A stretch of DNA of 64,000 nucleotides from Salipaludibacillus aurantiacus (lineage in GTDB: Bacteria; Bacillota; Bacilli; Bacillales; Salisediminibacteriaceae): positions 248,001-312,000 of the forward strand of contig NZ_FOGT01000003.1 of the NCBI RefSeq assembly GCF_900111295.1, in the 5' to 3' direction. The position numbers and the translations under genes were made by a program. The first letter of the stretch is position 1. The number at the start of each line of letters is the position of its first letter. Below are positions 33,601-41,566 of the stretch, piece after piece. The notes under the pieces were generated by a model, which saw only the letters and a program-made list of their open reading frames with translations, ran no database searches and was not told the DNA's origin.

Positions 33601-33921
33601 TCAGTTGCTATTTCTTTTTTTCTTGCCTGGTTTTTCTTTTTTAAGCTCTTCTTCTCTCTTTTGTTCAGATGTATGTACCTGAAACCAGATGAATCCCCAA
33701 TAAGCTCCAATAGCTAGAAAAACAAGGAGATATATTGTGCTTCTTATCAGTTCGGAAGTTGAAAGCATGACCGAAAAATCAAACTGATAAGATATGATCA
33801 AACTTACAAGCATATAAAGTAACCACAATTTAATTCCGAACTGGTAAAGACCTTCTTTCACAATAAAAGAGGTTCTTCCTTCTTTAATTCTTTCTCTCAT
33901 TCGTTTCTTACGTTTATTCAA
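33601..33921 (-). CDS. Hypothetical two-helix membrane protein
   Basis: A 106-residue protein that I do not recognise. A basic N-terminus (MNKRKKRMRERIKEGR) is followed by two hydrophobic helices (about residues 30-50 and 60-82) and a very lysine-rich tail (EEELKKEKPGKKKR). I chose a TTG start at 33921 because AGGAGG lies 9 bases before it; an in-frame GTG at 33996 has no ribosome site. The positive-inside rule puts both ends in the cytoplasm. Single gene ending at a good terminator. Confidence 0.6.
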   Translation of the reverse strand: MNKRKKRMRERIKEGRTSFIVKEGLYQFGIKLWLLYMLVSLIISYQFDFSVMLSTSELIRSTIYLLVFLAIGAYWGFIWFQVHTSEQKREEELKKEKPGKKKRNSN

Positions 33922-34022
33922 AGACTTAATCCTCCTGGCGGCTGCAGAGACTGTAATTTCAATCCCAGTATACTTTATAAACAGCCGGTTTGCCACTTTG
34001 CAGACAGCTTGTGCCTTAAAGG

Positions 34023-34055
34023 AAATTACTGGGGGGACAGACCCCCCAGTAATTT
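34023..34055. repeat. G6/C6 palindrome, copy 1
   Basis: AAATTACTGGGGGG-ACAGA-CCCCCCAGTAATTT: perfect 14-bp stem. It follows the stop of the minus-strand acetyltransferase and can act as its terminator. Part of a small family with 37562 and 39383. Confidence 0.85.
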
Positions 34056-34087
34056 ACAAAAAAGTAACTTCACTGGGGTGAAGTTTA

Positions 34088-34945
34088 TCAATTATAAATA
34101 AATTTGTATTCAGCAGCATCGCCTACTGATTCATAGCCTATTTTCATATATATGGAATTAGAAGCAGGGTTTTCAGCGTCTGTGTTTAAACTGCAAAAGC
34201 GAAAGCCCTCATTTAATAAACGCTCACTCAGGGCTCCTACGCAGCTGGTCGCATAACCTTTCCGCTGGTATTCTTCAGGAGTGTAAACGAAATTAACCAC
34301 CACTCCATTTTTTAATTCTCTGCCTTTTTTAGCCATTGAAACGGGCGTGCAATGTTCATCTCTCCAAAAGTAAACCTGATTGTTCCTTATTTCCCTTCGA
34401 ACCGTTTCTTCAAGATTAGGGTGCTCTGTTATCCCTAAAGCTTCTTCTTCAAATTCTTTTGTCCACGCTAAAACTAATGCGATATCGTCTTCAGTTGCGT
34501 AAGTTAACCTCCCGGGATTTCTTTGGAAACTTTTAAGTTCCTGCAGCTGGTATATCTTTTGTTTCATAGCCTGCTCCACACGGCAGGATGTTAATTTAGC
34601 CCATTCCTCGGAGAAAGCTTTAGCTGTATTTGAGCAGCCTACCACTCCTGGCAGCTCCGTTCCTTCTTCAGCTAACCAGCGGGCTGCCTTTTCCACTCCT
34701 GAGCCCGTTCCACAAATAATCAGGTTTCTCGGAGGTGTTCTTACCATCACCACTTCCACTTCTCTTTTATCATTTTCCCCTGCTGCCATGAAAATATCTT
34801 TGGAATAGTCCGGTGATCTCTCTTCTTCTTTAGAAAATTGCCGGAGTATACCGAGAGGAAGATTATGGGTCACTTCTTTTTTCAAAAGGAAATCCTCTGC
34901 TCTATTTAAAATAAGAGAGGCAGAATCATACCGGGTGAATTTCAT
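34088..34945 (-). CDS. GNAT-family N-acetyltransferase, two-domain
   Basis: The protein has 285 residues. The C-terminal half (about 150-285) is the GNAT fold with the acetyl-CoA loop YTPEEYQRKGYATSCVGAL (R/Q-x-x-G-x-A variant) and the NPASNSIYMKIGYE beta-bulge. The N-terminal half is a degenerate GNAT-like domain found in paired Bacillus proteins. Acceptor unknown. RBS GGAGGGC. Confidence 0.8.
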   Translation of the reverse strand: MKFTRYDSASLILNRAEDFLLKKEVTHNLPLGILRQFSKEEERSPDYSKDIFMAAGENDKREVEVVMVRTPPRNLIICGTGSGVEKAARWLAEEGTELPGVVGCSNTAKAFSEEWAKLTSCRVEQAMKQKIYQLQELKSFQRNPGRLTYATEDDIALVLAWTKEFEEEALGITEHPNLEETVRREIRNNQVYFWRDEHCTPVSMAKKGRELKNGVVVNFVYTPEEYQRKGYATSCVGALSERLLNEGFRFCSLNTDAENPASNSIYMKIGYESVGDAAEYKFIYN

Positions 34946-35028
34946 AATTAGCCCTCCTTCCAGCTTGATTTACCTGTTAAATACTTCAAGAACAACACAA
35001 GAATATCCTTCTAATCATCCATGTCGTT

Positions 35029-35487
35029 TTATAAAACCTTTTTTTCCATACGTACAAATGGGACCTCTTCTCCATTTGTATGCTGCATAAAGTGGTCAGT
35101 CTTTTGAAAGCCTGCCTTCTCATAAACTGCCATGGCTCTCTCATTAAATTCTGCCACCTTTACTATCAGTTTTTTAGGGTCATACCATTTTACTGCCACG
35201 GCAAGAGCATAGTCCACAAATGGAACGCCCTTCCCCTTACCTGTTAAATCCGGACGTAACCCTAAGCCAATCTCCACTTCTTCGAGGTTTAGAGGGTTGA
35301 ATGTATAAAAACCAACCAGCTCATTTTTTTCATAAATCGCAGCATAATGGTTCCACCGGAACGGATTTAAAAACTCATCTAAATCATCCACATCATTTTG
35401 CAAATTATAAAATGAATACGGTTCTTCGTATTCCCACTCTGCTATCTCCAAAGCTGCATCATTCGTCATCCATTTCCATTCAAACAT
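35029..35487 (-). CDS. GNAT-family N-acetyltransferase
   Basis: A 152-residue protein with one GNAT domain: ELVGFYTF (beta 4), LGLRPDLTGKGKGVPFVDYAL (acetyl-CoA loop, variant GKGKG) and NERAMAVYEKAGFQ. The start at 35487 (MFEWKWMTND) follows AGGGTGGGAGAA; a longer frame upstream has no ribosome site. Substrate unknown. Separate unit from the acetyltransferase downstream, with 83 bases between. Confidence 0.8.
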   Translation of the reverse strand: MFEWKWMTNDAALEIAEWEYEEPYSFYNLQNDVDDLDEFLNPFRWNHYAAIYEKNELVGFYTFNPLNLEEVEIGLGLRPDLTGKGKGVPFVDYALAVAVKWYDPKKLIVKVAEFNERAMAVYEKAGFQKTDHFMQHTNGEEVPFVRMEKKVL

Positions 35488-35736
35488 TTCTCCCACCCTT
35501 TCTATTACGGCAGTTCCTCTTATTCTATTATACCTTTTTCCACTTCTTCCTCCATTATTTTTAAATTTTTTAGGTAAATTCAAGCAAATATTCAATCCTA
35601 TATATGTGTGTGGAAACAGGTAATTTTTTTAGAAAAGATGTTTGGGAGGGACACTGGAGAGGTTTATTAAAGAACTTTCGAGGCGACAGGAGGTTGTACT
35701 TACTTTTTCTGTGAAACTTGCAAGAGCCAAACATGG

Positions 35737-35771
35737 AAAAGACCGGCTCATAATTTATAAACCGGTCTTTT
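35737..35771 (-). terminator. Terminator of the LysM-CAP gene
   Basis: AAAAGACCGG/CCGGTCTTTT 10-bp stem around a 15-base loop, with A and T runs on both sides; 9 bases after the gene stop on the minus strand. Confidence 0.85.
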
Positions 35772-35779
35772 AAGAGAAT

Positions 35780-36445
35780 TTATTTACTTATAAACATTTG
35801 CGTCCAGTAATGACCGTATGAGCCGCCTTGGACATGGCCCACACCTATGTGTGTATAATTTCTGTTCAATATGTTTTGTCTGTGGCCCTGGGAATTCATC
35901 CAGGCTTGGACAACTTGCTGAGGTGTTCTTTGGCCTGCTGCAATATTTTCTCCAGCCGCCCTGTAAGACACTCCGTAGCTCCTTAACATATCAAACGGGC
36001 TTCCGTATGTCGGGCTCTGATGGGAAAAATATCCCCGGTCCCTCATATCCTGAGACTTTATTCTGGCAACCTTCGAAACTTCCTCGTCAATTTGCAAAGG
36101 AGTTAATCCTCTATTTTGTCTTTCTACATTTGTTAAACGGATCACTTCCCGTTCAAACTGAGAAAGCTGACTGGACACTTGCTCTGCAGAAGTCTGCTGT
36201 GGTGCAGCCTGGCTGTTATTATTTGTTGGAATGGCCACCCGCTGTCCCGGGTAAATCACATTTGGATTGGAAATTTGACGGTTAGCCGACAACAGATCTG
36301 AGAATGAAAGATCATATTGAAGGGAAATCAGCCATAAAGTATCTCCAGATCTGACTTGATGAGTTGTGTTTGCTTCAGCATTTGAAACAAACAGAGGAAA
36401 CACTAAACCTAAAACCAAAAATGATGTCATAATTTTTTTTAACAT
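35780..36445 (-). CDS. Secreted LysM plus CAP/SCP domain protein
   Basis: The protein has 221 residues. A signal peptide (about 1-25, ending NAEA) is followed by one LysM module (about 28-72: HQVRSGDTLWLISLQYDLSFSDLLSANRQI and VIYPGQRVAIP) that binds peptidoglycan or spore cortex. A short Gln/Ser linker leads to a CAP domain (about 95-221: LTNVERQNRGLTPL, GYFSHQSP, AGENIAAGQ, HRQNILN) as in YkwD and SafA-associated proteins. Such proteins occur in cell walls and spore coats; here either is possible. RBS is GGAGGTG. Single gene. Confidence 0.88.
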   Translation of the reverse strand: MLKKIMTSFLVLGLVFPLFVSNAEANTTHQVRSGDTLWLISLQYDLSFSDLLSANRQISNPNVIYPGQRVAIPTNNNSQAAPQQTSAEQVSSQLSQFEREVIRLTNVERQNRGLTPLQIDEEVSKVARIKSQDMRDRGYFSHQSPTYGSPFDMLRSYGVSYRAAGENIAAGQRTPQQVVQAWMNSQGHRQNILNRNYTHIGVGHVQGGSYGHYWTQMFISK

Positions 36446-36477
36446 CTGTGAAACACCTCCATGGCGATTATTATGAC

Positions 36478-36505
36478 ATAAAAAAAACCCCTTTTGGCAA
36501 AGGGG
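36478..36505 (-). terminator. Terminator of the STAS protein gene
   Basis: CCCCTTT-TGGC-AAAGGGG with a run of eight T residues on the minus strand. Confidence 0.9.
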
Positions 36506-36552
36506 AAAAAATTTCCATAAAGCAGATTATGGGAACTGCAGATATATTTACT

Positions 36553-37413
36553 TTAAATAGTTAAATTTGGATTGTTTTCTTTTATTTTAAGCCCAGTTAC
36601 TGTTAAAGCCTGTTCAAGGTCACTGACCACTCTCATATTCTCAAATGAAATACCTAAATTAACGATCGTTTGAGCAAGCTCCGGTCTCAACCCTGAGAAA
36701 ATAGCTGTCACACCAATTACACGCAAGGCGTCATTCAACTGAAATAAATTATGAGCAATAGCGGTATCAATAATATCGACGCCGGATAAATCAACAATCA
36801 AATACGCCAACTCCAGTTCGCGTCCCCGGTTAAGCGATTTATCGAGTAATTCTTTAGACCGGTGAGTATCAATTGTCCCAATAATCGGTAAAATGGCAAC
36901 TTCTTTTGTTAAAGGAACCACAGGAACAGATAATTCCGTTAATTCTTCCTTAGCCTTCTTAAAAGTATCTTCATTATATTCAACATATGCGTGGCTAAAA
37001 GCATAAATTGTCCTGTCGACTATCGGATTTATATAATCCACCGCTTGAAAATAATCCTCCACCGGCCTGTCTGTTTTTTTAAATTCTGAGCGAATTAATT
37101 CTTCCATAACTTTTCTGAAAAACGGAAGCCCAAGCATCGCTTTATCAATTGCTACACCTGATTGAACCGCTGTTTTTCCAAATGTTGCGCCCCATTCTTC
37201 AATAGAAGAATTTGTATCCTGTCCATTATTTTCTAATAGAGTTTTCCCTATCCTATGTAATAATTCCACCATATTGTACTGAGACTCATTTTCATTTAAA
37301 TCTCTGGCGTCTTTCTCATATTCTTCATAATAAAGGTCCCTAATGCGGTAGGCCAGGTTTTCCTCATTTTCTAAAATTTTTTGACCAAGTGTTGCAATAA
37401 AATCCCCCGCCAT
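36553..37413 (-). CDS. RsbR-family STAS protein (stressosome component)
   Basis: The protein has 286 residues. The N-terminal four-helix globin-like sensor region (about 1-140) lacks visible cofactor histidine motifs. The C-terminal STAS domain (about 160-275) has VAILPIIGTIDTHRSKELL and LIVDLSGVDIIDTAIAHNLF; the two threonines match the sites phosphorylated by RsbT in RsbR proteins. I start at the ATG at 37413 because GGGAGG lies 8 bases upstream; the longer frame to 37449 has none. It is an orphan, away from any rsbST genes, like the RsbRB-RD paralogues. Confidence 0.85.
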   Translation of the reverse strand: MAGDFIATLGQKILENEENLAYRIRDLYYEEYEKDARDLNENESQYNMVELLHRIGKTLLENNGQDTNSSIEEWGATFGKTAVQSGVAIDKAMLGLPFFRKVMEELIRSEFKKTDRPVEDYFQAVDYINPIVDRTIYAFSHAYVEYNEDTFKKAKEELTELSVPVVPLTKEVAILPIIGTIDTHRSKELLDKSLNRGRELELAYLIVDLSGVDIIDTAIAHNLFQLNDALRVIGVTAIFSGLRPELAQTIVNLGISFENMRVVSDLEQALTVTGLKIKENNPNLTI

Positions 37414-37561
37414 TTTAAATGCCTCCCATCTTGTTGAATTCTCTATCATATTAATTTACCACAGCTAACTCACTTTAAAACCTGTTTTTTAAAAGAAAAC
37501 ATTGTAATATTTTCTTATACTGTAAGTTAACAGACAGCCTTACAATACAAAAGAATATTTT

Positions 37562-37596
37562 CCAAAAACGGGGGGGACTGTCCCCCCATTTTTTGG
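37562..37596 (-). repeat. G6/C6 palindrome, copy 2, acting as terminator
   Basis: CCAAAAA-c-GGGGGGGA-CTG-TCCCCCC-a-TTTTTTGG. It starts 6 bases past the stop of the Gly/Pro-rich protein gene and has a GTTTTTGG tail on the minus strand, so it doubles as a terminator. Confidence 0.8.
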
Positions 37597-37601
37597 ATGC
37601 T

Positions 37602-38099
37602 TTACGTACATTGAAAGGATCTGATCTGGTTTGCGTCGATGCCAAAGTACACCCATCTGAATTGCCTTGGTCTCCAGCGGTAGCCTGCCACAGAAGTGCG
37701 GCCTATAAATGTAGGCCAGAACCAGAAACGCCGGCCGTCAACTAAGACCACGTAAGTGTACCGGTACAAGCACCTCCTAAAAGCTCCCGGGTCTACTGCG
37801 AACACTCCTATTCCCTCTGGGCCTGTCGGTGGCGGTGTAGCAGGTGGCGGACCTGGAGGCGGTCCCCCTGAAGGACCAAATCCCGGTCCCGGCGGCGGTC
37901 CCCCTGGCGGGCCAAATCCCGGTGGAGTACCTCCTGGAGGACCAAATCCCGGTCCCGGACCTCCTGGAGGGCCAAACGCCGTCCCCGGCGGTGGTCCCGG
38001 CGGACCAAATCCAAATAAAGATCCTAAACCTCCACCGCCCGTACCAAATTGGCCTGGTTGAGAGGGAAATAGCCAGTTGAAAATTTGTCGATTGTACAC
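37602..38099 (-). CDS. Gly/Pro-rich collagen-like protein with basic aromatic C-terminal domain
   Basis: The protein has 165 residues. After a short N-terminus (MYNRQIFNWLFPSQPGQFG) comes a stretch of about 75 residues made of FGPPGGP-type repeats, then a C-terminal domain of about 60 residues rich in Arg, Tyr, Trp and Phe (RRCLYRYTYVVLVDGRRFWFWPTF and WVYFGIDANQIRSFQC). No signal peptide. I chose the GTG at 38099 with AAAGGAG 8 bases before it. I do not recognise the family; the composition and a possible sigma-K promoter suggest a spore-coat or surface role, but this is inference. Confidence 0.65.
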   Translation of the reverse strand: MYNRQIFNWLFPSQPGQFGTGGGGLGSLFGFGPPGPPPGTAFGPPGGPGPGFGPPGGTPPGFGPPGGPPPGPGFGPSGGPPPGPPPATPPPTGPEGIGVFAVDPGAFRRCLYRYTYVVLVDGRRFWFWPTFIGRTSVAGYRWRPRQFRWVYFGIDANQIRSFQCT

Positions 38100-38128
38100 A
38101 ATAGCCTCTCCTTTCCTATCTTTCAATA

Positions 38129-38157
38129 CAGACTATGAAAGACTGAAAACCATGGTG
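38129..38157 (-). promoter_or_regulatory. Possible sigma-K promoter of the Gly/Pro-rich gene
   Basis: On the minus strand a CACC element (about 38157) is followed after about 16 bases by CATAGTCT (38137-38130), which resembles the sigma-K pattern AC-N16/17-CATANNNTA except for the last base. Suggestive only. Confidence 0.3.
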
Positions 38158-38385
38158 CTTGCCTATATAGCAAAAACCTTAAGTAAAGATAAGAAATGGA
38201 GAATAAGGATAATCGCTCACTTCTCATTTAAAAGGAGTGTCTTCTTTATGCGTGGGTTAAGCACAATCTGTAATAAGGAGCTATAAAGCAAGAACCCGCC
38301 CCTGGTACATACAGTCCTCTGTATTCCCGGCAAGAAATAAAGAAGCTTATCTGTGACTGGCGGCAAGCCGCTTTATATCTTCATT

Positions 38386-39156
38386 TTACAAATCAAACAG
38401 ACCCGGCTGACTTTGGTCTGTAGTAATGATCGGTTTGTCATTTGTTATAACCAGCGTGTGTTCATATTGGGTGGATATTGAACCGTCCTGAGTTCTGGCG
38501 GTCCAACCGTTATCATCCATTTTTGATTGCCATACTCCCATGTTAATCATCGGCTCGATCGTAATGGCCATTCCTTCTTTCAGCCTTTTTCCTCTCCCAG
38601 GCTGTCCGAAATGCGGAATATTTGGTTCTTCATGAATGGTCGGCCCGATCCCGTGGCCTGCAAAATCCCTGACAATTCCATAGCCATAAGGCTCCACATA
38701 TGACTGGATGGCGGCTCCAATATCCCCCACCCGGTTTCCTGATTTAGCCGCTTCAATACCTTTATATAACGCTTCTTTTGTCACGCGGTTTAATTGTTTA
38801 ATCTCTTCAGATACTTCCCCAACAGGATAGGTCCAGGCTGAATCAGCTAACCCCCCATTCAAGTCAACTACAAAATCCATCGTGAGAAGATCCCCTTCTT
38901 TTAGCGGCTTTTTACGGGGGAAGCCGTGGCAAATTTCATCATTAACAGAGGCGCATGTGGCGTATTCATAACCGTGATAACCCTTTTGTGCAGCGGTAGC
39001 CCCGAATTCTTTTAAAGTCTTCTCCACAAACTCATCCAGTTCCATTGTGGTTATTCCAGGCTGAACCATGGTCGCCAGCTTCCGATGCAGGCTAGCCACA
39101 AGTTTGCCAGCTTCTTTCATCAGTTCAATTTCACGTTCGGATTTACGTTGAATCAT
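38386..39156 (-). CDS. map: Methionine aminopeptidase, type I (second copy type)
   Basis: Removes the initiator methionine from new proteins. It has 256 residues. The dinuclear metal ligands are visible: Asp pair in LLTMDFVVDLNGGLADSAWTY, His in DFAGHGIGPTIHEEP, Glu in ITIEPM and Glu in QYEHTLVIT. CASVNDEICHG precedes them as usual. It is not in the ribosomal secY-adk-map context, so it corresponds to the stand-alone YflG/MapB paralogue. RBS AAAGGAGACC. Single gene. Confidence 0.93.
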   Translation of the reverse strand: MIQRKSEREIELMKEAGKLVASLHRKLATMVQPGITTMELDEFVEKTLKEFGATAAQKGYHGYEYATCASVNDEICHGFPRKKPLKEGDLLTMDFVVDLNGGLADSAWTYPVGEVSEEIKQLNRVTKEALYKGIEAAKSGNRVGDIGAAIQSYVEPYGYGIVRDFAGHGIGPTIHEEPNIPHFGQPGRGKRLKEGMAITIEPMINMGVWQSKMDDNGWTARTQDGSISTQYEHTLVITNDKPIITTDQSQPGLFDL

Positions 39157-39510
39157 TACAAGGTCTCCTTTTTATAAAATATGTTTTTACTGTTTATTCC
39201 TATTAAGCATCCCAATTTCTCACAGAATAAACTATTCTTGAACAGACCGTCCTGTGAACCTCAGTCAGTTGATAAACTGCTTTACCAAGACTTATCATAC
39301 CAATATCGGCTTACCCACTTCAACACTTAGATGTACACTTATAAAATGCTGTCATTCGCCCAGTTGATAACCCCTGGGAATTAATGGGGGGACAGCCCCC
39401 CCATTATTTGGTTTATAATTAATTGGACACACTTTAGTTTTTGAAAGTCAATTTAATCGGCAAGATATACAATGTTATTATTTTACAATTACTGAAAAAC
39501 AGGGGGACCT
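39157..39510. other. Gene-free interval with one palindrome
   Basis: Between divergent map and an acetyltransferase. Apart from the G/C palindrome at 39383-39405 I see no reading frame with a ribosome site and no recognisable RNA. Confidence 0.6.
39383..39405. repeat. G6/C6 palindrome, copy 3
   Basis: AATGGGGGG-ACAGC-CCCCCCATT, 9-bp stem, followed by ATTTGG as in copy 2. It lies between divergent genes, so here it cannot simply be the terminator of either. Confidence 0.8.
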
Positions 39511-40086
39511 ATGATCAAGCTTATACCATTTACTGAAAATCATTTTCCTTTACTTAAAAATTGGCTCAACTGTACATCGCCCGAGTTTCTTCTGAAATGG
39601 GGAGGGGTGACTTTTGAGTTTCCTATAACGGATGAACAATTAAAGCAATATATACAAAAAGCTAACTTTCCAGGGAGCCCGGACTTTATTTTTACGGTAG
39701 AAGATCAGAACACCGGACGGGCTATTGGCCACATTGCGTTAAGAAAAACAGATTATCATCACAGGTCTGCCCGTCTGGGAAAAGTCCTCATTGGAGAGGC
39801 GGCCTCCCGTAATAAAGGCTTTACACCTTATATCCTTCATGAACTGCTCCGGTTTGCTTTTGAAGAGCTTCTGTTACATCGTGTGTCATTAGGTGTCTTT
39901 GACAATAACCTTCATGCTAAAAAAATTTATTCTAAATATGGATTTAAAACAGAAGGATACTTTAGAGATTACAGAAGAATTGGGGATAGTTACTGGGGAA
40001 TGTACGAAATGAGTATACTCGACAGTGAGTGGCACCAAATTAACGAAGAATTGTTGGTGAATAATGAGAAATTCTCTAATAAATGA
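39511..40086 (+). CDS. GNAT-family acetyltransferase, RimJ/RimL type
   Basis: A 191-residue protein with IKLIPFTENHFPLL at the start, then IGHIALRKTDYHHRSARLGKVLIGEAASRNKGFTPYIL (acetyl-CoA loop) and LGVFDNNLHAKKIYSKYGFKTEGYFRDYRR, the common end of RimJ/L-like enzymes that acetylate protein N-termini or small amines. RBS AGGGGGACC. Monocistronic. Confidence 0.82.
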   Translation: MIKLIPFTENHFPLLKNWLNCTSPEFLLKWGGVTFEFPITDEQLKQYIQKANFPGSPDFIFTVEDQNTGRAIGHIALRKTDYHHRSARLGKVLIGEAASRNKGFTPYILHELLRFAFEELLLHRVSLGVFDNNLHAKKIYSKYGFKTEGYFRDYRRIGDSYWGMYEMSILDSEWHQINEELLVNNEKFSNK

Positions 40087-40103
40087 CAGGGAGATTGCAG
40101 ACA

Positions 40104-40132
40104 TTGACAAGTGTTTTGCAAAAGATTAAATA
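40104..40132 (+). promoter_or_regulatory. Sigma-A promoter of the 3D-domain protein gene
   Basis: Perfect TTGACA (40104-40109), 17-base spacer, TAAATA (40127-40132). Transcription would begin right at the base of the hairpin described next. Confidence 0.65.
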
Positions 40133-40136
40133 ACAT

Positions 40137-40216
40137 GGAAAACCCTTGAACCTTCATGTGCGTGTTGATACGATAGGCATCGTTGAAGAAGAAAGAATCA
40201 CATGAAGGAGGTTTTC
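40137..40216 (+). promoter_or_regulatory. 5' leader hairpin that hides the ribosome-binding site
   Basis: CCTTCATGTG (40151-40160) pairs perfectly with CACATGAAGG (40199-40208), and GAAAACC (40138-40144) with GGTTTTC (40210-40216). The AAGGAGG ribosome site (40205-40211) is thus locked in a 17-bp interrupted stem 6 bases before the start codon. The loop holds a further CGAT-AGGC-ATCG hairpin (40171-40182). Translation should be low unless the structure opens. Confidence 0.7.
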
Positions 40217-40221
40217 TTTCT

Positions 40222-41463
40222 ATGAAAACGAATAAGACAATCCGGTCTTTTCAAAGACTGGGAATTACTGCAGTAGCAGCAGGTGCCGTTTTATTTTCAG
40301 GTGCCCAGGTTGATGCCGCTGGAGGAGATGGGAAAGAGTTTGGCGAAAAGTTACTATATACTGGTCAATCCAACGAGCATGTTCTGGAGCTTAAAGATTT
40401 ACTCTCTGAGAATGGCATTTATGGAGAACCGGAAACAGGTGCATGGAGCAGCGTTTATACTTCCGCTACTGAAAATGCCGTTAAACAATTCCAGCAAAAA
40501 TACGGTCTGTTAGTCGATGGAGTTGCTGGGAATCAGACAGTTGGAGCGCTTTCCGGACTTGAAAAAGGAGACGAAGGCGAACTTGTTATCAACCTTCAGG
40601 AAGACCTTGAAACACTTGGGTATTATGACTTTGGTGTAGACGGTATTTTTGGTCCGGTAACTGAACAAGCAGTTATTGACTTGCAGGACGATGAAGGTGT
40701 TCAAGACGACGAAGGTGTAGCCGGTCCTTATACTTACGCTGCTTTATATGAACAGCTTGGAAAATATGGCTCTGCCAGTCAAGGAACAGAATCTGCAGAA
40801 TCAGCCGAAGCAGAAACTTCCGAAACAGTTGAAGAATCTACTGAAGTAACTGAAACAGAAGCAACTGAAGAAGAAACATCCGAACCAGTTGAAGAATCTA
40901 CTGAAGAATCTACTGAAGAAGCCACAGAAGAAACAACTGAGGAATCTACAGAAGAAGCAACTGAAGAAGCAACTGAAGAATCCACTGTGGATGTAACTGA
41001 AACAGAAGCTGCTGAAGAGGCTGCTGCTGAATCCGCCGAAGCATCAACTGAAACAGCTGATGCAGGATCAACTGAAGAAGCCACAGAAGAGACTTCTGAA
41101 GAAGCAATTGAAGAAGCTGAACAGACTGAACAGTCCACAGAAGAAACTGCCTCTGAAGGAACTGACGGAGAAACACTTACAATGGAAGCAACTGCTTACA
41201 CTGCTTTCTGTGAAGGCTGCACAGGTATCACTTATACAGGTCAGGACCTAAGAAATAATCCTGATAAAAAAGTAGTAGCAGTAGACCCTAATGTTATTCC
41301 TTTAGGATCTATCGTAGAAGTTGAAGGATATGGCCAGGCTGTAGCCGGCGACATTGGAGGAGCTATCCAGGGTAACCGTATTGACCTCCACGTGGCTACT
41401 AAAGAAGAAGCATATGAATTTGGCCGTCGTGACGTAGAAGTAACTATTGTAGAAACACCATAA
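40222..41463 (+). CDS. Secreted peptidoglycan-binding protein with 3D domain (YocH-like)
   Basis: The protein has 413 residues. A signal peptide (about 1-33, ending AQVDA) is followed by two peptidoglycan-binding modules (about 40-105 and 108-175; KQFQQKYGLLVDGVAGNQTV and LETLGYYDFGVDGIFGPVT). Next is an extremely acidic linker of about 130 residues made of Thr-Glu-Glu/Ser-Thr-Glu-Glu repeats, and a C-terminal 3D domain (about 325-413) with the catalytic aspartates in VAVDPNVIPLGS, AGDIGG and NRIDLHV, a lytic-transglycosylase fold. I start at ATG 40222 after GAAGGAGG. Acting outside the cell on the wall; the acidic linker fits a salt- or alkali-adapted host. Confidence 0.88.
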   Translation: MKTNKTIRSFQRLGITAVAAGAVLFSGAQVDAAGGDGKEFGEKLLYTGQSNEHVLELKDLLSENGIYGEPETGAWSSVYTSATENAVKQFQQKYGLLVDGVAGNQTVGALSGLEKGDEGELVINLQEDLETLGYYDFGVDGIFGPVTEQAVIDLQDDEGVQDDEGVAGPYTYAALYEQLGKYGSASQGTESAESAEAETSETVEESTEVTETEATEEETSEPVEESTEESTEEATEETTEESTEEATEEATEESTVDVTETEAAEEAAAESAEASTETADAGSTEEATEETSEEAIEEAEQTEQSTEETASEGTDGETLTMEATAYTAFCEGCTGITYTGQDLRNNPDKKVVAVDPNVIPLGSIVEVEGYGQAVAGDIGGAIQGNRIDLHVATKEEAYEFGRRDVEVTIVETP

Positions 41464-41477
41464 AACTAACATTAAAC

Positions 41478-41516
41478 AAAAAAAGTATCCCGTTGTATTG
41501 ACGGGATACTTTTTTT
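41478..41516 (+). terminator. Terminator of the 3D-domain protein gene
   Basis: AAAAAGTATCCCG/CGGGATACTTTTTTT, 13-bp stem with long T-run; also usable by the convergent gene. Confidence 0.92.
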
Positions 41517-41566
41517 ATGTCTGTACTTCAAGTTTTCAACGACTCTCTTTATAGTAGCCCGCTTTG

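Noticed and set aside
37756-38061. 101-codon plus-strand Gly/Pro-rich frame
   Set aside because: It is the antisense reading of the GPPG repeats of the minus-strand gene; the minus-strand frame has the ribosome site, terminator and structured C-terminal domain.
38248-38286. 12-codon frame after AAAGGAGTG
   Set aside because: Has a ribosome-like site but is too short, lacks a terminator and shows no recognisable features.
40779-41138. 119-codon minus-strand Ser/Val/Ala-rich frame
   Set aside because: Antisense of the acidic repeat linker; simple composition and no start signals.
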